Positions 37,356 through 45,444 of a stretch of DNA of 50,195 nucleotides are shown here, one piece after another. The first letter of the stretch is position 1. Each line of letters begins with the position of its first letter. Position numbers and translations under genes: made by a program. The notes under the pieces are model-generated. The model was not told the DNA's origin and made no database searches. It was given only the letters and a program-made list of their open reading frames with translations. Origin of the DNA: DATCLS01 sp036563805 (GTDB lineage: Bacteria > Actinomycetota > Acidimicrobiia > Acidimicrobiales > VFJN01); contig DATCLS010000101.1 in the NCBI GenBank assembly GCA_036563805.1, positions 1-50,195 on the forward strand, written 5' to 3'.

Positions 37356-38117
37356 TCAGCGCGACGTGTCGGTCGCCCGGCCCTCGACGAAGGCGTTGCG
37401 GTGCTCGTCGGCCACGCCCGAGAGGTTGAGCTCGAACGTGAACCCCTGCTCGAAGCGGTAGCTGCGCTTCACGTCCCACAGGTCGATGCCGTTGAGGGAC
37501 TCCTTGGCCGCCCGGATCACCGTCGGCGACTTGGCGGCGATCTCGCCGGCGACCTCGAACGCCTTGTCCCGCAGCTGGTCGCGCGGGACCACGGCCAGCA
37601 CCGACCCGAAGGCGGCGAGCTCGGCCGCCGTGGCCGTGGCGGCCGTGTACACCATCGCCCGCATCTTGTGCTGGGGCACGAGCCGGGCCAGGTGGGTGGC
37701 GGCGCCGAGCGCGCCCCGGTCGACCTCGGGCAGGCCGAACGTGGCGTCCTCGCTGGCGACGATCACGTCCGCGTTGCCCGCCAGGCCGATGCCCCCGCCG
37801 AGGCAGTAGCCGTGGACGGCGGCGACCACCGGGACCTTGCACTCGTAGACGGCGGCGAACGCCTCGTAGCAGCCCCGGTTGGCCCCCACGAGGGCGTCGA
37901 AGCCCTCGGTGGCCTGCATCTCCTTGATGTCGACGCCGGCGTTGAAGCCCCGGCCCTCGGCCCGCAGCACCACCACCCGGGTCGCCGGGTCCTCGCCCAG
38001 GCCGCGGACGGTGCGGGCCAGCTCGAACCAACCGGCCACCGTGAGCGCGTTGACCGGGGGATTGTCCATGACGACCTCGGCGATGCCAGGGTCGTGGGTC
38101 TCGACGGTGATGGGCAT
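37356..38117 (-). CDS. echA20: EchA20-like ring-cleaving crotonase
   Basis: A 253-residue enoyl-CoA-hydratase-fold protein: MDNPPVNALTVAGWFEL, LRAEGRGFNAGVDIKEMQATEGF (CoA and oxyanion region), GYCLGGGIGLAGNADVIVASEDATFGLPEVDRGALGAATHL (in pieces), and LNLSGVADEHRNAF. From memory it matches mycobacterial EchA20, which hydrolytically opens ring D of the HIEC-CoA intermediate just before IpdAB acts. ATG 38117 is chosen by homology at MPITVET. Operator copy 3 lies 11 nt upstream. First gene of the ipdAB operon. Confidence 0.9.
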   Translation of the reverse strand: MPITVETHDPGIAEVVMDNPPVNALTVAGWFELARTVRGLGEDPATRVVVLRAEGRGFNAGVDIKEMQATEGFDALVGANRGCYEAFAAVYECKVPVVAAVHGYCLGGGIGLAGNADVIVASEDATFGLPEVDRGALGAATHLARLVPQHKMRAMVYTAATATAAELAAFGSVLAVVPRDQLRDKAFEVAGEIAAKSPTVIRAAKESLNGIDLWDVKRSYRFEQGFTFELNLSGVADEHRNAFVEGRATDTSR

Positions 38118-38127
38118 GGCTCTCGTT

Positions 38128-38144
38128 TCTGACGAGGTGTCAGG
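38128..38144. promoter_or_regulatory. steroid-regulon operator, copy 3 (imperfect)
   Basis: TCTGACG-AGG-TGTCAGG has the same geometry as the other copies, with two departures in the right arm. It lies between the divergent echA20 (11 nt away) and SDR (33 nt away) genes. On the minus strand a TACCTT hexamer (38160 to 38155) would be the -10 of echA20, placing the operator just downstream of transcription start. Confidence 0.65.
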
Positions 38145-38176
38145 TCGTTGTGGCAAGGTAGGCGCCAGGAGGGATC

Positions 38177-38953
38177 GTGGACAACCTGCAGGACAGGCCG
38201 CTCGGCAACCCACTCGACCACTCCGGCCAGGTGGTGCTCGTCACCGGCGGCACCAAGGGCATCGGTCGCATCATCGCGTCGCGCTACGCCGGGGCGGGGG
38301 CAACGGTCGTCGTGTGCGGCCGGAAGCCGCCCGAGGACCCGGTGGGCGACTTCGTCGCCTGCGACGTCCGCGACCCCGACCAGGTGGACACCCTGGTCGA
38401 CGAGGTCGTCGCCCGCCACGGCCGCCTCGACGTGGCCATCAACAACGCCGGGGGCAGCCCGTACGTCGACAGCGCCACGGCCTCGCCCCGGTTCACCGAG
38501 TCGATCATCCGGCTCAACCTGCTGGCCCCGATCTTCGTGTCGCAAGCCGCCTACCGGGTCATGAAGGACCAGGACCGCGGCGGCGTCATCCTCAACATCG
38601 CCAGCGTGTCGGGCACCCGTCCGACCCCCGGCACGGCCGCCTACGGGGCCGCCAAGGCCGGCGTCCTCAACCTGACCGACACCCTGGCCGTCGAGTGGGC
38701 GCCCAAGGTTCGGGTCAACGCCGTGGTGGCCGGCATCATCGCCACCGAGACCGCCGAGCAGAACTACGGCGACCAGGCCACGATCGACCGGATGGCTGCC
38801 ACCGTGCCGCTCGGCCGGCTCGGCACCCCGGAAGACGTGGCCGACACCTGTCTCTACCTGTCCTCGCCGCTGGCGTCGTACGTGAGCGGCGCCGCCCTCG
38901 TCGTCGACGGCGGCGGCGAGCGACCCGCCTACCTCCAGGCCTTCGAGGCGTAG
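38177..38953 (+). CDS. short-chain dehydrogenase of the steroid C/D-ring cluster
   Basis: A 258-residue classical SDR: VLVTGGTKGIGRIIASRYA cofactor loop, CDVRDPDQVDTLV, INNAGGSPY, ILNIASVSGTRPTPGTAAYGAAKAGVLNL (Ser and YGAAK, in pieces), and a C-terminal YVSGAALVVDGGG. It is divergent from echA20, as are the SDR genes next to echA20 in Mycobacterium (Rv3548c/Rv3549c). It probably oxidises or reduces a hydroxy/keto intermediate of the pathway. GTG 38177 is preceded by AGGAGGG. Confidence 0.85.
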   Translation: MDNLQDRPLGNPLDHSGQVVLVTGGTKGIGRIIASRYAGAGATVVVCGRKPPEDPVGDFVACDVRDPDQVDTLVDEVVARHGRLDVAINNAGGSPYVDSATASPRFTESIIRLNLLAPIFVSQAAYRVMKDQDRGGVILNIASVSGTRPTPGTAAYGAAKAGVLNLTDTLAVEWAPKVRVNAVVAGIIATETAEQNYGDQATIDRMAATVPLGRLGTPEDVADTCLYLSSPLASYVSGAALVVDGGGERPAYLQAFEA

Positions 38954-38987
38954 CCGGCTACCGGGCCGGAGCCCGGCCGGGCGGCCG

Positions 38988-38993
38988 TAGCCT
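38988..38993 (+). promoter_or_regulatory. -10 hexamer of leaderless methyltransferase gene
   Basis: TAGCCT lies 7 nt before the GTG at 39001. Confidence 0.5.
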
Positions 38994-39000
38994 CGCGGGC

Positions 39001-39804
39001 GTGACCACCGCGCCCGCTCCGGAGCCCGCCCGGGAACGCCGGCTCGTGTTCGGCGAGAACGCGGAGCTGTACGACCGCGCCCGCCCCGCCTACCCCGCCG
39101 CCCTGGTCGACGACCTCGTCACGCTCGTCGGGCCCCACGCCCGGGCCCTGGACGTGGGCTGCGGCACCGCCAAGGCCACCCGCCTGCTGGCCGAGCGGGG
39201 CGTCACCGGCGTCGCCCTCGAGGCCCACCCGGCCATGGCCGCCGTGGCCCGACGCCACCTGGCCGCCTGGCCGGGGTGGCGGGTCGACGTGGGCGGCTTC
39301 GAGGCGTGGGAGCCGCAGGACGGCGACGCACCGTTCGACCTGATCACGTGCGCCCAGGCCTGGCACTGGCTCGACCCGGAGGTCCGGATCCGGAAGGCCC
39401 ACGACCTGCTCCGCCCGGGCGGCTGGCTGGCCGTGTTCTGGAACGTGCAGGACCCCGACCAGCCGGCGGCCGACCTGGTGCGGGCGCTCGAGGACATCTA
39501 CGACCGGCACGTCCCCGGCGAGGGCCTGATGCCGGTGCCGTCGGAGGTCGACCCCGCCGGCGCCGAGACGATCCCGCCCGACCGGGGCTTCGACCCGCCG
39601 CTGACCCGGGACTACCGGTGGACGTGCTCCTACACGACCGCCGGGTGGCTCGACCTCATGCGGACCCACTCCCGGAACATGCTGCTCGAGCCCGATGCCC
39701 GCGAGCGGCTGCTGGCCGAGATCGGAGCGGCGATCGACGCCCACGGCGGCGCGTTCGAGTACGCCTACCTGGCTCAACTGGGGGCGGCCCGGCGCAGTCG
39801 GTAG
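39001..39804 (+). CDS. class I SAM-dependent methyltransferase
   Basis: A 267-residue small-molecule methyltransferase: YDRARPAYPAALVDDLV at the front, motif I ALDVGCGTAKATRLLAERG, acidic VALEAHPAM, and FDLITCAQAWHWLDPEV with LLRPGGWLAVFWNVQDP (motifs post-I and III). It resembles the Methyltransf_11/25 proteins with an HWLD motif. It lies between steroid genes but carries its own leaderless promoter and no operator, so it may be a bystander. Its TAG stop forms the first three bases of the ipdC -10 hexamer. Confidence 0.85.
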   Translation: MTTAPAPEPARERRLVFGENAELYDRARPAYPAALVDDLVTLVGPHARALDVGCGTAKATRLLAERGVTGVALEAHPAMAAVARRHLAAWPGWRVDVGGFEAWEPQDGDAPFDLITCAQAWHWLDPEVRIRKAHDLLRPGGWLAVFWNVQDPDQPAADLVRALEDIYDRHVPGEGLMPVPSEVDPAGAETIPPDRGFDPPLTRDYRWTCSYTTAGWLDLMRTHSRNMLLEPDARERLLAEIGAAIDAHGGAFEYAYLAQLGAARRSR

Positions 39805-39807
39805 GCT
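39802..39807 (+). promoter_or_regulatory. -10 hexamer of leaderless ipdC operon
   Basis: TAGGCT lies 7 nt before the ATG at 39815 and overlaps the stop codon of the upstream gene. Confidence 0.55.
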
Positions 39808-39814
39808 GGGCCGC

Positions 39815-40924
39815 ATGTCTGACGCATCGTCAGATTCCCCCGCCCCGCCCCCGGGCCGCCGCCACCCCGCCCTCCACACCCGGTTCTGCGACCTCGTCGG
39901 GTGCGACCTCCCGATCGTCCAGACCGGCATGGGCTGGGTGTCCGGGGCGTCCCTGACCGCCGCCACCTCGGCGGCCGGCGGCTTCGGCATCCTCGCCGCC
40001 GTCACGATGACGCCGGAGCAGATGGCCGACGCCATCGCCACCGTCCGGGAGCGCACCAACCGGCCCTTCGGCGTCAACCTCCGGGCCGACCAGCCCGACC
40101 TGGCCGACCGCGTCGAGCAGTGCGCCGAGGCCGGCGTCCGGCTGGTGAGCTTCGCCGGCGCCCCCACGAAGGCGGCCATCGAGCGCCTGCACGAGGCCGG
40201 CATCCTGGTCATGCCGACCGTCGGCGCCCGCCGCCACGCCGAGAAGATGCTGGGGTGGGGCGTCGACGCCGTCATCGCCCAGGGCGGCGAGGGCGGCGGC
40301 CACACCGGCTCGGTCCCCACCTCGCTGCTGCTGCCCCAGGTCGTAGACGCGGTCGGAGACCGCATCCCCGTGCTGGGCGCCGGCGGGTTCCACGACGGCC
40401 GGGGCCTGGTGGCCGCCCTGGCCTGGGGCGCCGACGGCATCGCCATGGGCACCCGCTTCCTGCTCACCCGCGAGAGCCGGGTGCCGGACGGCATCAAGCA
40501 GCGCTACCTGGCGGCGAGCGTGAACGACACGGTCGTGACGAAGGCGCTCGACGGGGCACCGCAGCGGGTGATCCGCACCGACACGGTCGACCGGCTGGAG
40601 CGGGCCAGCGCCCTCACCCGGTTCCCCCGGGCGCTGCGGGCGGCGCTGGCCTTCCGCAAGCTGACCGGCACGCCGCTGCGCGACCTCGTGCGCGAGGGCC
40701 TGGCCATGAAGCGCAACCAGGGCCTGACCTGGTCGCAGGTGGCGATGGCGGCCAACGCCCCCATGCTCATCAAGGCCGCGCTGGTCGACGGCAAGCCCGA
40801 CGTCGGCGTGCTGCCCACCGGCCAGGTCACCGGCGTGATCGAAGAGCTGCCCGCGGTCGCCGAGCTGCTGGACGAGATCGTGGCCGAGGCGACCGCCACG
40901 CTGAAGCGCCTGGGGGACGACTGA
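39815..40924 (+). CDS. ipdC: IpdC-like NPD-family flavoprotein reductase
   Basis: A 369-residue TIM-barrel FMN protein of the nitronate-monooxygenase-like family. FCDLVGCDLPIVQTGMGWVSGA, ILAAVTMTPEQMADAI, PFGVNLRADQ, IAQGGEGGGHTGSVPTSLLLPQV (in pieces), GAGGFHDGRGLVAAL, GIAMGTRFLLT and LTWSQVAMAANAPMLIKAAL match my memory of mycobacterial IpdC. There it is a reductase acting on the hydroxylated indanone-CoA intermediate with IpdF. The first ~15 residues (Ser/Asp/Pro-rich) are encoded over operator copy 4. First gene of a four-gene operon ending in fadA6. Confidence 0.88.
   Translation: MSDASSDSPAPPPGRRHPALHTRFCDLVGCDLPIVQTGMGWVSGASLTAATSAAGGFGILAAVTMTPEQMADAIATVRERTNRPFGVNLRADQPDLADRVEQCAEAGVRLVSFAGAPTKAAIERLHEAGILVMPTVGARRHAEKMLGWGVDAVIAQGGEGGGHTGSVPTSLLLPQVVDAVGDRIPVLGAGGFHDGRGLVAALAWGADGIAMGTRFLLTRESRVPDGIKQRYLAASVNDTVVTKALDGAPQRVIRTDTVDRLERASALTRFPRALRAALAFRKLTGTPLRDLVREGLAMKRNQGLTWSQVAMAANAPMLIKAALVDGKPDVGVLPTGQVTGVIEELPAVAELLDEIVAEATATLKRLGDD
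39818..39834. promoter_or_regulatory. steroid-regulon operator, copy 4
   Basis: TCTGACGCATCGTCAGA has perfect 7-bp arms. It occupies codons 2-7 of ipdC. If the message is leaderless it spans about +4 to +20, so a repressor bound there would act as a roadblock or by covering the start site. Confidence 0.75.
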
Positions 40925-40944
40925 CCGATGGCGTCGACCTGACC

Positions 40945-41040
40945 ATGGCCGCGATCTCACCGGTGACCGCGACCTCACCGATGGCCGCGACGCCGACCGA
41001 CCCGAGGGAGCCGATGCACCCGAGAAGCCGATGGACCTGA
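40945..41040 (+). CDS. possible 31-residue leader peptide before the fadE31-like gene
   Basis: The frame ATG 40945 to TGA 41040 encodes a Thr/Pro/Ala-rich peptide (MAAISPVTATSPMAATPTD onward) and overlaps the ATG of the dehydrogenase gene by 10 nt. The DNA contains an imperfect internal repeat (ATGGCCGCGA at 40945 and 40981). No ribosome site. It may only be spacer. Confidence 0.2.
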   Translation: MAAISPVTATSPMAATPTDPREPMHPRSRWT

Positions 41041-42194
41041 CCTGGACCGAATCCCAGCAGGCGTTCCGGGCCGAAGCCCGCGCCTGGCTGACCGAGCACC
41101 TGGCCGCCTGGCGCGAGGCGCACGGCGGCGAGCACGCCATCCGCTCGGGCGACACCCGCGAGGGCTTCGCCCAGCACCTCGACTGGGAGCGCGACCTCTA
41201 CGAGGGCCGCTGGGCGGCCGTGTCGTGGCCCGAGGAGTACGGCGGGCGCAACGCCTCGCTGTGGGAGTGGCTGATCTTCGAGGAGGAGTACTACCGGGCC
41301 GGCGCCCCGCCCCGGATCACCCAGAACGGCATCTTCCTCCTCGCCCCCACGGTGTTCGAGTTCGGCACGCCCGAGCAGCAGGCGCACATCCTCCCCCGCA
41401 TGGCCGCGGCCGAGGACCTGTGGTGCCAGGGCTGGTCGGAGCCCAACGCCGGCAGCGACCTGGCCGGCATCCGGTCCCGGGCCCGGCGGGTCGACGGCGG
41501 CTGGATCCTCGACGGCCAGAAGACCTGGACCACCCGGGGCGCGTTCTGCACCCACCTGTTCGGGCTGTTCCGCACCGACCCCGACGCCGAGCGCCACCGG
41601 GGGCTCAGCTATCTGCTCGTCCCGCTCGACACGCCGGGCGTGACCGTGCGGGGCTTCGGGCGGCTCGACGGTGACGAGGGGTTCGCCGAGGTCTTCTTCG
41701 AGGAGGCGTTCCTGGCCGACGACGCCGTCGGCGGCGGGGTTCTGCTGGGCGAGGAGGGCCAGGGGTGGAAGGTGGCCATGGCCACCACCGGCTCCGAGCG
41801 GGGGCTCACCCTGCGGTCGCCGGGCCGGTTCCTGGCCACCGTCCACCGCCTCATCGAGCTGTACCAGGCCAATCCCCGACCCGACCGACGGGAGGCGCTG
41901 GTCGACGCCTGGATGCGGGCCGAGGCCTACGACCTGTTCACGCTCGACACCGTGACCCGCCTGGCCGGCGGGGCCGTCATGGGCGCCGACAGCTCGATCA
42001 ACAAGATCTGGTGGTCGGAGCTCGACTGCGACCTCCACGAGCTCGCCCTCGACCTGCTGGGGCCGGACGCCGAGCGGGAGGGCCCGTGGTCCAAGGGCTG
42101 GCAGTTCGCACTGTCGGGCCCCATCTACGCCGGCACCAACGAGATCCAGCGGAACATCGCCGCCGAGCGCGTGCTCGGCCTCCCGAGGAAGTAG
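41031..42194 (+). CDS. fadE31: acyl-CoA dehydrogenase, FadE31-like
   Basis: A 387-residue acyl-CoA dehydrogenase: GFAQHLDWERDLYEGRWAAVSWPEEYGG (in pieces), WSEPNAGSDLAGIRSRARRV, RGLSYLLVPLDTPGVTVR, ERGLTLRSPGRFLATVHRLIELY, SSINKIWWSELDCDLHELALDLLG, and SGPIYAGTNEIQRN. The SERG..LRSP and INKIWWSELD segments match what I remember of mycobacterial FadE31. The position of the classical catalytic Glu is Ala (YAGTN), as is common in the larger subunit of paired enzymes. A short dehydrogenase starts 5 nt after its stop, so the two likely form an alpha2beta2 heteromer. Confidence 0.78.
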   Translation: MDLTWTESQQAFRAEARAWLTEHLAAWREAHGGEHAIRSGDTREGFAQHLDWERDLYEGRWAAVSWPEEYGGRNASLWEWLIFEEEYYRAGAPPRITQNGIFLLAPTVFEFGTPEQQAHILPRMAAAEDLWCQGWSEPNAGSDLAGIRSRARRVDGGWILDGQKTWTTRGAFCTHLFGLFRTDPDAERHRGLSYLLVPLDTPGVTVRGFGRLDGDEGFAEVFFEEAFLADDAVGGGVLLGEEGQGWKVAMATTGSERGLTLRSPGRFLATVHRLIELYQANPRPDRREALVDAWMRAEAYDLFTLDTVTRLAGGAVMGADSSINKIWWSELDCDLHELALDLLGPDAEREGPWSKGWQFALSGPIYAGTNEIQRNIAAERVLGLPRK

Positions 42195-42199
42195 CCGCC

Positions 42200-43168
42200 G
42201 TGTTCTTCGGGTTCGACGACGACCAGATCGCCTTCCGCGACGCCGTGCGCGACCTGCTCGAGAAGGCCTGCCCGCCGGAGGTCGTGCGCGCCGCCTGGGA
42301 CGCCCCCGCCGGCGAGCTCGACCGCGGCGTGTGGGACCAGCTGGCCGAGATGGGCGTGCTGTCCACGCTCGTGGCCGAGGACGCCGGGGGCCTGGGGCTG
42401 GACGAGCGGTCGCTGGTCCTGGTCCTCGAGGAGACCGGGCGGGCCGGCCTGCCCCACCCCATCGTCGAGACGGCCACCGTGGCCGCGCCGCTGGCCCCCG
42501 AGGTCGGCGGCGCGCTCGTAGCCTCCGACCTGGGCGGGCCCCTGGTCCCGGCCGCGGCCGACGCCGACCGCCTGCTGCTGCGCGACCCGGATCGCCCGGC
42601 CCTCCACCTGGTGGAGCCGGACGCCGTCACGCTCACGCCGGTCGAGACCGTGGACGGCGCCCGCCGGGCCGCCACCGTCGCCTGGCGGCCGACGCCCGAC
42701 ACGCTGATCACCGACGATCCCGCCGCCGTCGACCTGGCGTTCGACCGCGGCGCCTGGGGTGCGGCCGCCCAGCTCATCGGCCTCGGCCAGCGGATGCTCG
42801 ACATGACCGTGGCCTACGTGACCGAGCGGACCCAGTTCGGCGTGCCCGTCGGCTCGTTCCAGGCGGTGAAGCACCACCTGGCCGACGCCCTCAAGGAGCT
42901 GGCCTTCGCCCGGCCCGCCGTCCAGCGGGCCGCCCACTCCCTGGCCGTCGGGGCGCCGACCCGGGCCCGCGACGTGTCGATGGCCAAGGCCATGGCCTCG
43001 GACGCGGCCTGGTTCGTGGGGCGCCAGGCCCTCCAGTGCCACGGGGCCATCGGCTACACGGTCGAGCACGACCTGCACCTGTACATGAAGCGGACCTGGG
43101 CGCTGGCCAAGGCGTGGGGCGACCCCGCCTGGCACCGCGACCGCGTCGGCCGCGCGATCGGGATCTAG
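42200..43168 (+). CDS. fadE32: short acyl-CoA dehydrogenase, FadE32-like partner
   Basis: A 322-residue acyl-CoA-dehydrogenase subunit. The N-domain reads FDDDQIAFRDAVRDLLEKACPPEVV, with GVLSTLVAEDAGGLGLDERSLVLVLEETGRAGLP (in pieces). The middle beta domain is shortened. The C-domain has YVTERTQFGVPVGSFQAVKHHLADALKE, in pieces, and GRQALQCHGAIGYTVEHDLHLYMKR. Mycobacterial FadE32 and FadE33 (~318 residues) share this short form and pair with a long subunit. I cannot decide between FadE32 and FadE33 equivalents, and only one short gene is present here. GTG 42200 lies 5 nt after the upstream stop. Confidence 0.75.
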   Translation: MFFGFDDDQIAFRDAVRDLLEKACPPEVVRAAWDAPAGELDRGVWDQLAEMGVLSTLVAEDAGGLGLDERSLVLVLEETGRAGLPHPIVETATVAAPLAPEVGGALVASDLGGPLVPAAADADRLLLRDPDRPALHLVEPDAVTLTPVETVDGARRAATVAWRPTPDTLITDDPAAVDLAFDRGAWGAAAQLIGLGQRMLDMTVAYVTERTQFGVPVGSFQAVKHHLADALKELAFARPAVQRAAHSLAVGAPTRARDVSMAKAMASDAAWFVGRQALQCHGAIGYTVEHDLHLYMKRTWALAKAWGDPAWHRDRVGRAIGI

Positions 43169-43192
43169 ACCGGGATCGAGGAGGACAACGAG

Positions 43193-44341
43193 ATGGGTGA
43201 GGCCTACATCGTCGACGCAGTCCGGACGCCGGTGGGCAAGCGAGGCGGGGGCCTGTCCCAGGTCCACCCCGCGGACCTGGGCGCCCACTCGCTGTCGGCC
43301 CTGATGGAGCGCACGGGCATCGACCCGGGGGCGGTCGAGGACGTCGTGTTCGGGTGCGTCGACACCATCGGCGGCCAGGCCGGCGACATCGCCCGCACCT
43401 GCTGGCTGGCCGCCGGGCTGCCCGACCACGTGCCCGGCACCACGGTCGACCGCCAGTGCGGCTCGGCTCAGCAGGCGATCCACTTCGCCGCCCAGGCCGT
43501 CATGTCGGGGACGATGGACGTCGTGGTCGCCGGCGGCGTCCAGCAGATGTCGCAGATCCCCATCTCGTCGGCCATGACCGCCGGCCAGCCGCTCGGGTTC
43601 GACGACCCGTTCACCGGCTCGACCGGCTGGATCCAGCGGTACGGCACGCAGGAGGTCACCCAGTTCCGGTCGGCCGACATGATCGCCGAGAAGTGGGACC
43701 TGTCCCGCGACGACATGGAGGCGTTCTCGGTCGCCTCCCACGAGAAGGCGATCCGGGCCCGGGCCGAGGGCCGGTTCGAGCGCGAGATCGTCCCCGTCGG
43801 CGACGTCAGCGCCGACGAGGGGCCCCGCGAGCCCAACTGGGAGAAGATCCGGTCGCTGCCCCCGCTGCGCGAGGGCGGGCGGGTGACCGCCGCCTGCTCG
43901 TCGCAGATCTCCGACGCCTCGGCCGCCCTGCTCATCGTCAACGACGCCGGGCTCGAGGCCCACGGGCTCACGCCCCGGGCCCGCATCCACCACCTGTCGG
44001 TCCGGGCCGACGACCCGGTGTGGATGCTCACCGCCCCCATCCCGGCCACGGCCCACGCTCTGGCCAAGACCGGCATGACGCTCGACGACATCGACCTCGT
44101 CGAGATCAACGAGGCGTTCGCCTCGGTCGTGCTGGCCTGGATCAAGGAGTCGGGGGCCGACCCCGACAAGGTCAACGTGAACGGCGGCGCCATCGCCCTC
44201 GGCCACCCGCTCGGGGCCACCGGCGCCCGGCTCATGACCACCCTGCTCCACGAGCTGGAGCGCACCGGTGGGCGCTGGGGCCTCCAGACCATGTGCGAGG
44301 GCGGCGGCCAGGCCAACGTCACGATCATCGAGCGGCTCTGA
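43193..44341 (+). CDS. fadA6: FadA6-like thiolase
   Basis: A 382-residue degradative thiolase: AYIVDAVRTPVGKRGGGL start, nucleophile Cys in TVDRQCGSAQQAI (~92), VVVAGGVQQMSQIPISSAMTAGQ (in pieces), EINEAFASVVLAW, NGGAIALGHPLGATGARL with the His base, and the final MCEGGGQANVTIIERL with the second Cys. From memory it matches mycobacterial FadA6, the KstR2-regulated thiolase that shortens the ring-opened product. ATG 43193 has GAGGAGGACAACGAG upstream. Last gene of the ipdC operon. Confidence 0.9.
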   Translation: MGEAYIVDAVRTPVGKRGGGLSQVHPADLGAHSLSALMERTGIDPGAVEDVVFGCVDTIGGQAGDIARTCWLAAGLPDHVPGTTVDRQCGSAQQAIHFAAQAVMSGTMDVVVAGGVQQMSQIPISSAMTAGQPLGFDDPFTGSTGWIQRYGTQEVTQFRSADMIAEKWDLSRDDMEAFSVASHEKAIRARAEGRFEREIVPVGDVSADEGPREPNWEKIRSLPPLREGGRVTAACSSQISDASAALLIVNDAGLEAHGLTPRARIHHLSVRADDPVWMLTAPIPATAHALAKTGMTLDDIDLVEINEAFASVVLAWIKESGADPDKVNVNGGAIALGHPLGATGARLMTTLLHELERTGGRWGLQTMCEGGGQANVTIIERL

Positions 44342-44391
44342 CGTCCGGTCTCATGCCCGGCGCCGATGACCGGGGCCGGCGGGCCTCCGGC

Positions 44392-44397
44392 TAGGTT
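44392..44397 (+). promoter_or_regulatory. -10 hexamer of leaderless ABC ATPase gene
   Basis: TAGGTT lies 6 nt before the GTG at 44404. Confidence 0.5.
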
Positions 44398-44403
44398 CCG
44401 ACC

Positions 44404-45444
44404 GTGCGCGAGGTGGACGCCGCGGCGCGGGCGGAAGCAGAGGCCGAGGCTGAGGCCGGGCCCGACGACAGCAACACTGACACAGGGACCGGCACCGACA
44501 CCGACGTCGTGCTGGCGTGCCGCGGGCTGCGCAAGGCCTACGGCGACCGGGTGGCCGTCGACGGCGTGTCCCTGACCATCGCCCGGGGCGAGACCTACGG
44601 CCTGCTCGGCCCGAACGGCGCCGGCAAGACCACCACCATCTCGATGGCGTGCGGCCTGCTGCGGCCCGACGCCGGCGAGGTGACGGTGGCGGGCCGGCCG
44701 ATATCGCCCACCGCCACCACGGCCAAGGCCGCCATCGGGCTCGTCCCCCAGGACGTCGCCCTGTACGAGGACCTGTCGGCCGTGGACAACCTGCGGTTCT
44801 TCGGCCGACTCCAGGGCCTGCGGGGCCGCGAGCTGACCGAGCGGGTGGCTACGGTGCTCGAGGTGGTCGGGCTGGCCGACCGGGCCGGCGATCGCGTCGA
44901 GACCTACTCGGGCGGCATGAAGCGCCGGGCCAACATCGCCGTCGGGCTGCTGCACCGGCCCCAGCTGCTCGTCCTCGACGAGCCGACCGTCGGCGTCGAC
45001 CCCCAGAGCCGCAACGCCATCCTCGAGAGCGTTGAGGCGCTGGGGGCCGAGGGGCTGTCCGTGCTCTACACGACCCACTACATGGGGGAGGCCGAGCGCC
45101 TCTGCGACCGGGTGGGCATCATCGACGAGGGCCGGATCGTCGCCGAGGGCACCCGGCGCCAGCTCGTGGCCCAGATCGGCGCAGGCGACCGCATCGAGGT
45201 GGCCGCCACCGGCGACCTCGCCGCCTTCGCGACCCGGCTCGAGGGCGCCGCCACCCCCGGCCTGCTGGGCGTGGAGCGGCGCGACGGGGCCGTGAGCGTG
45301 CGGGTGACCGACGGGCCGGCGGCCGTGGCCGCGGTGGTCGGCGCCGCCGAGCGGGCCGGCGTGGCCATCTCGAGCATCGAGGTCGTCGAGCCCGACCTCG
45401 AGGACGTCTTCCTCCACCTCACCGGCAAAGCGCTGCGCGACTGA
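44404..45444 (+). CDS. ABC-2 exporter ATPase
   Basis: A 346-residue ATPase. After a ~35-residue Glu/Ala- then Thr/Asp-rich extension comes the ABC domain: GLLGPNGAGKTTTISMACGLL, Q-loop IGLVPQDVALYEDLS, signature YSGGMKRRANIAVGLL, Walker B LLVLDEPTVGVDPQS, switch His in LYTTHYMGEAERL. A C-terminal DrrA-like regulatory tail ends EVVEPDLEDVFLHLTGKALRD. This type serves drug, antibiotic or lipid export. Its stop overlaps the ATG of the first permease gene (45444), so all three genes are coupled. Confidence 0.92.
   Translation: MREVDAAARAEAEAEAEAGPDDSNTDTGTGTDTDVVLACRGLRKAYGDRVAVDGVSLTIARGETYGLLGPNGAGKTTTISMACGLLRPDAGEVTVAGRPISPTATTAKAAIGLVPQDVALYEDLSAVDNLRFFGRLQGLRGRELTERVATVLEVVGLADRAGDRVETYSGGMKRRANIAVGLLHRPQLLVLDEPTVGVDPQSRNAILESVEALGAEGLSVLYTTHYMGEAERLCDRVGIIDEGRIVAEGTRRQLVAQIGAGDRIEVAATGDLAAFATRLEGAATPGLLGVERRDGAVSVRVTDGPAAVAAVVGAAERAGVAISSIEVVEPDLEDVFLHLTGKALRD

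Noticed and set aside
40945..41040. Certain leader-peptide gene before the fadE31-like gene
   Set aside because: It has no ribosome site and a simple repeated sequence; kept only as a low-confidence feature.
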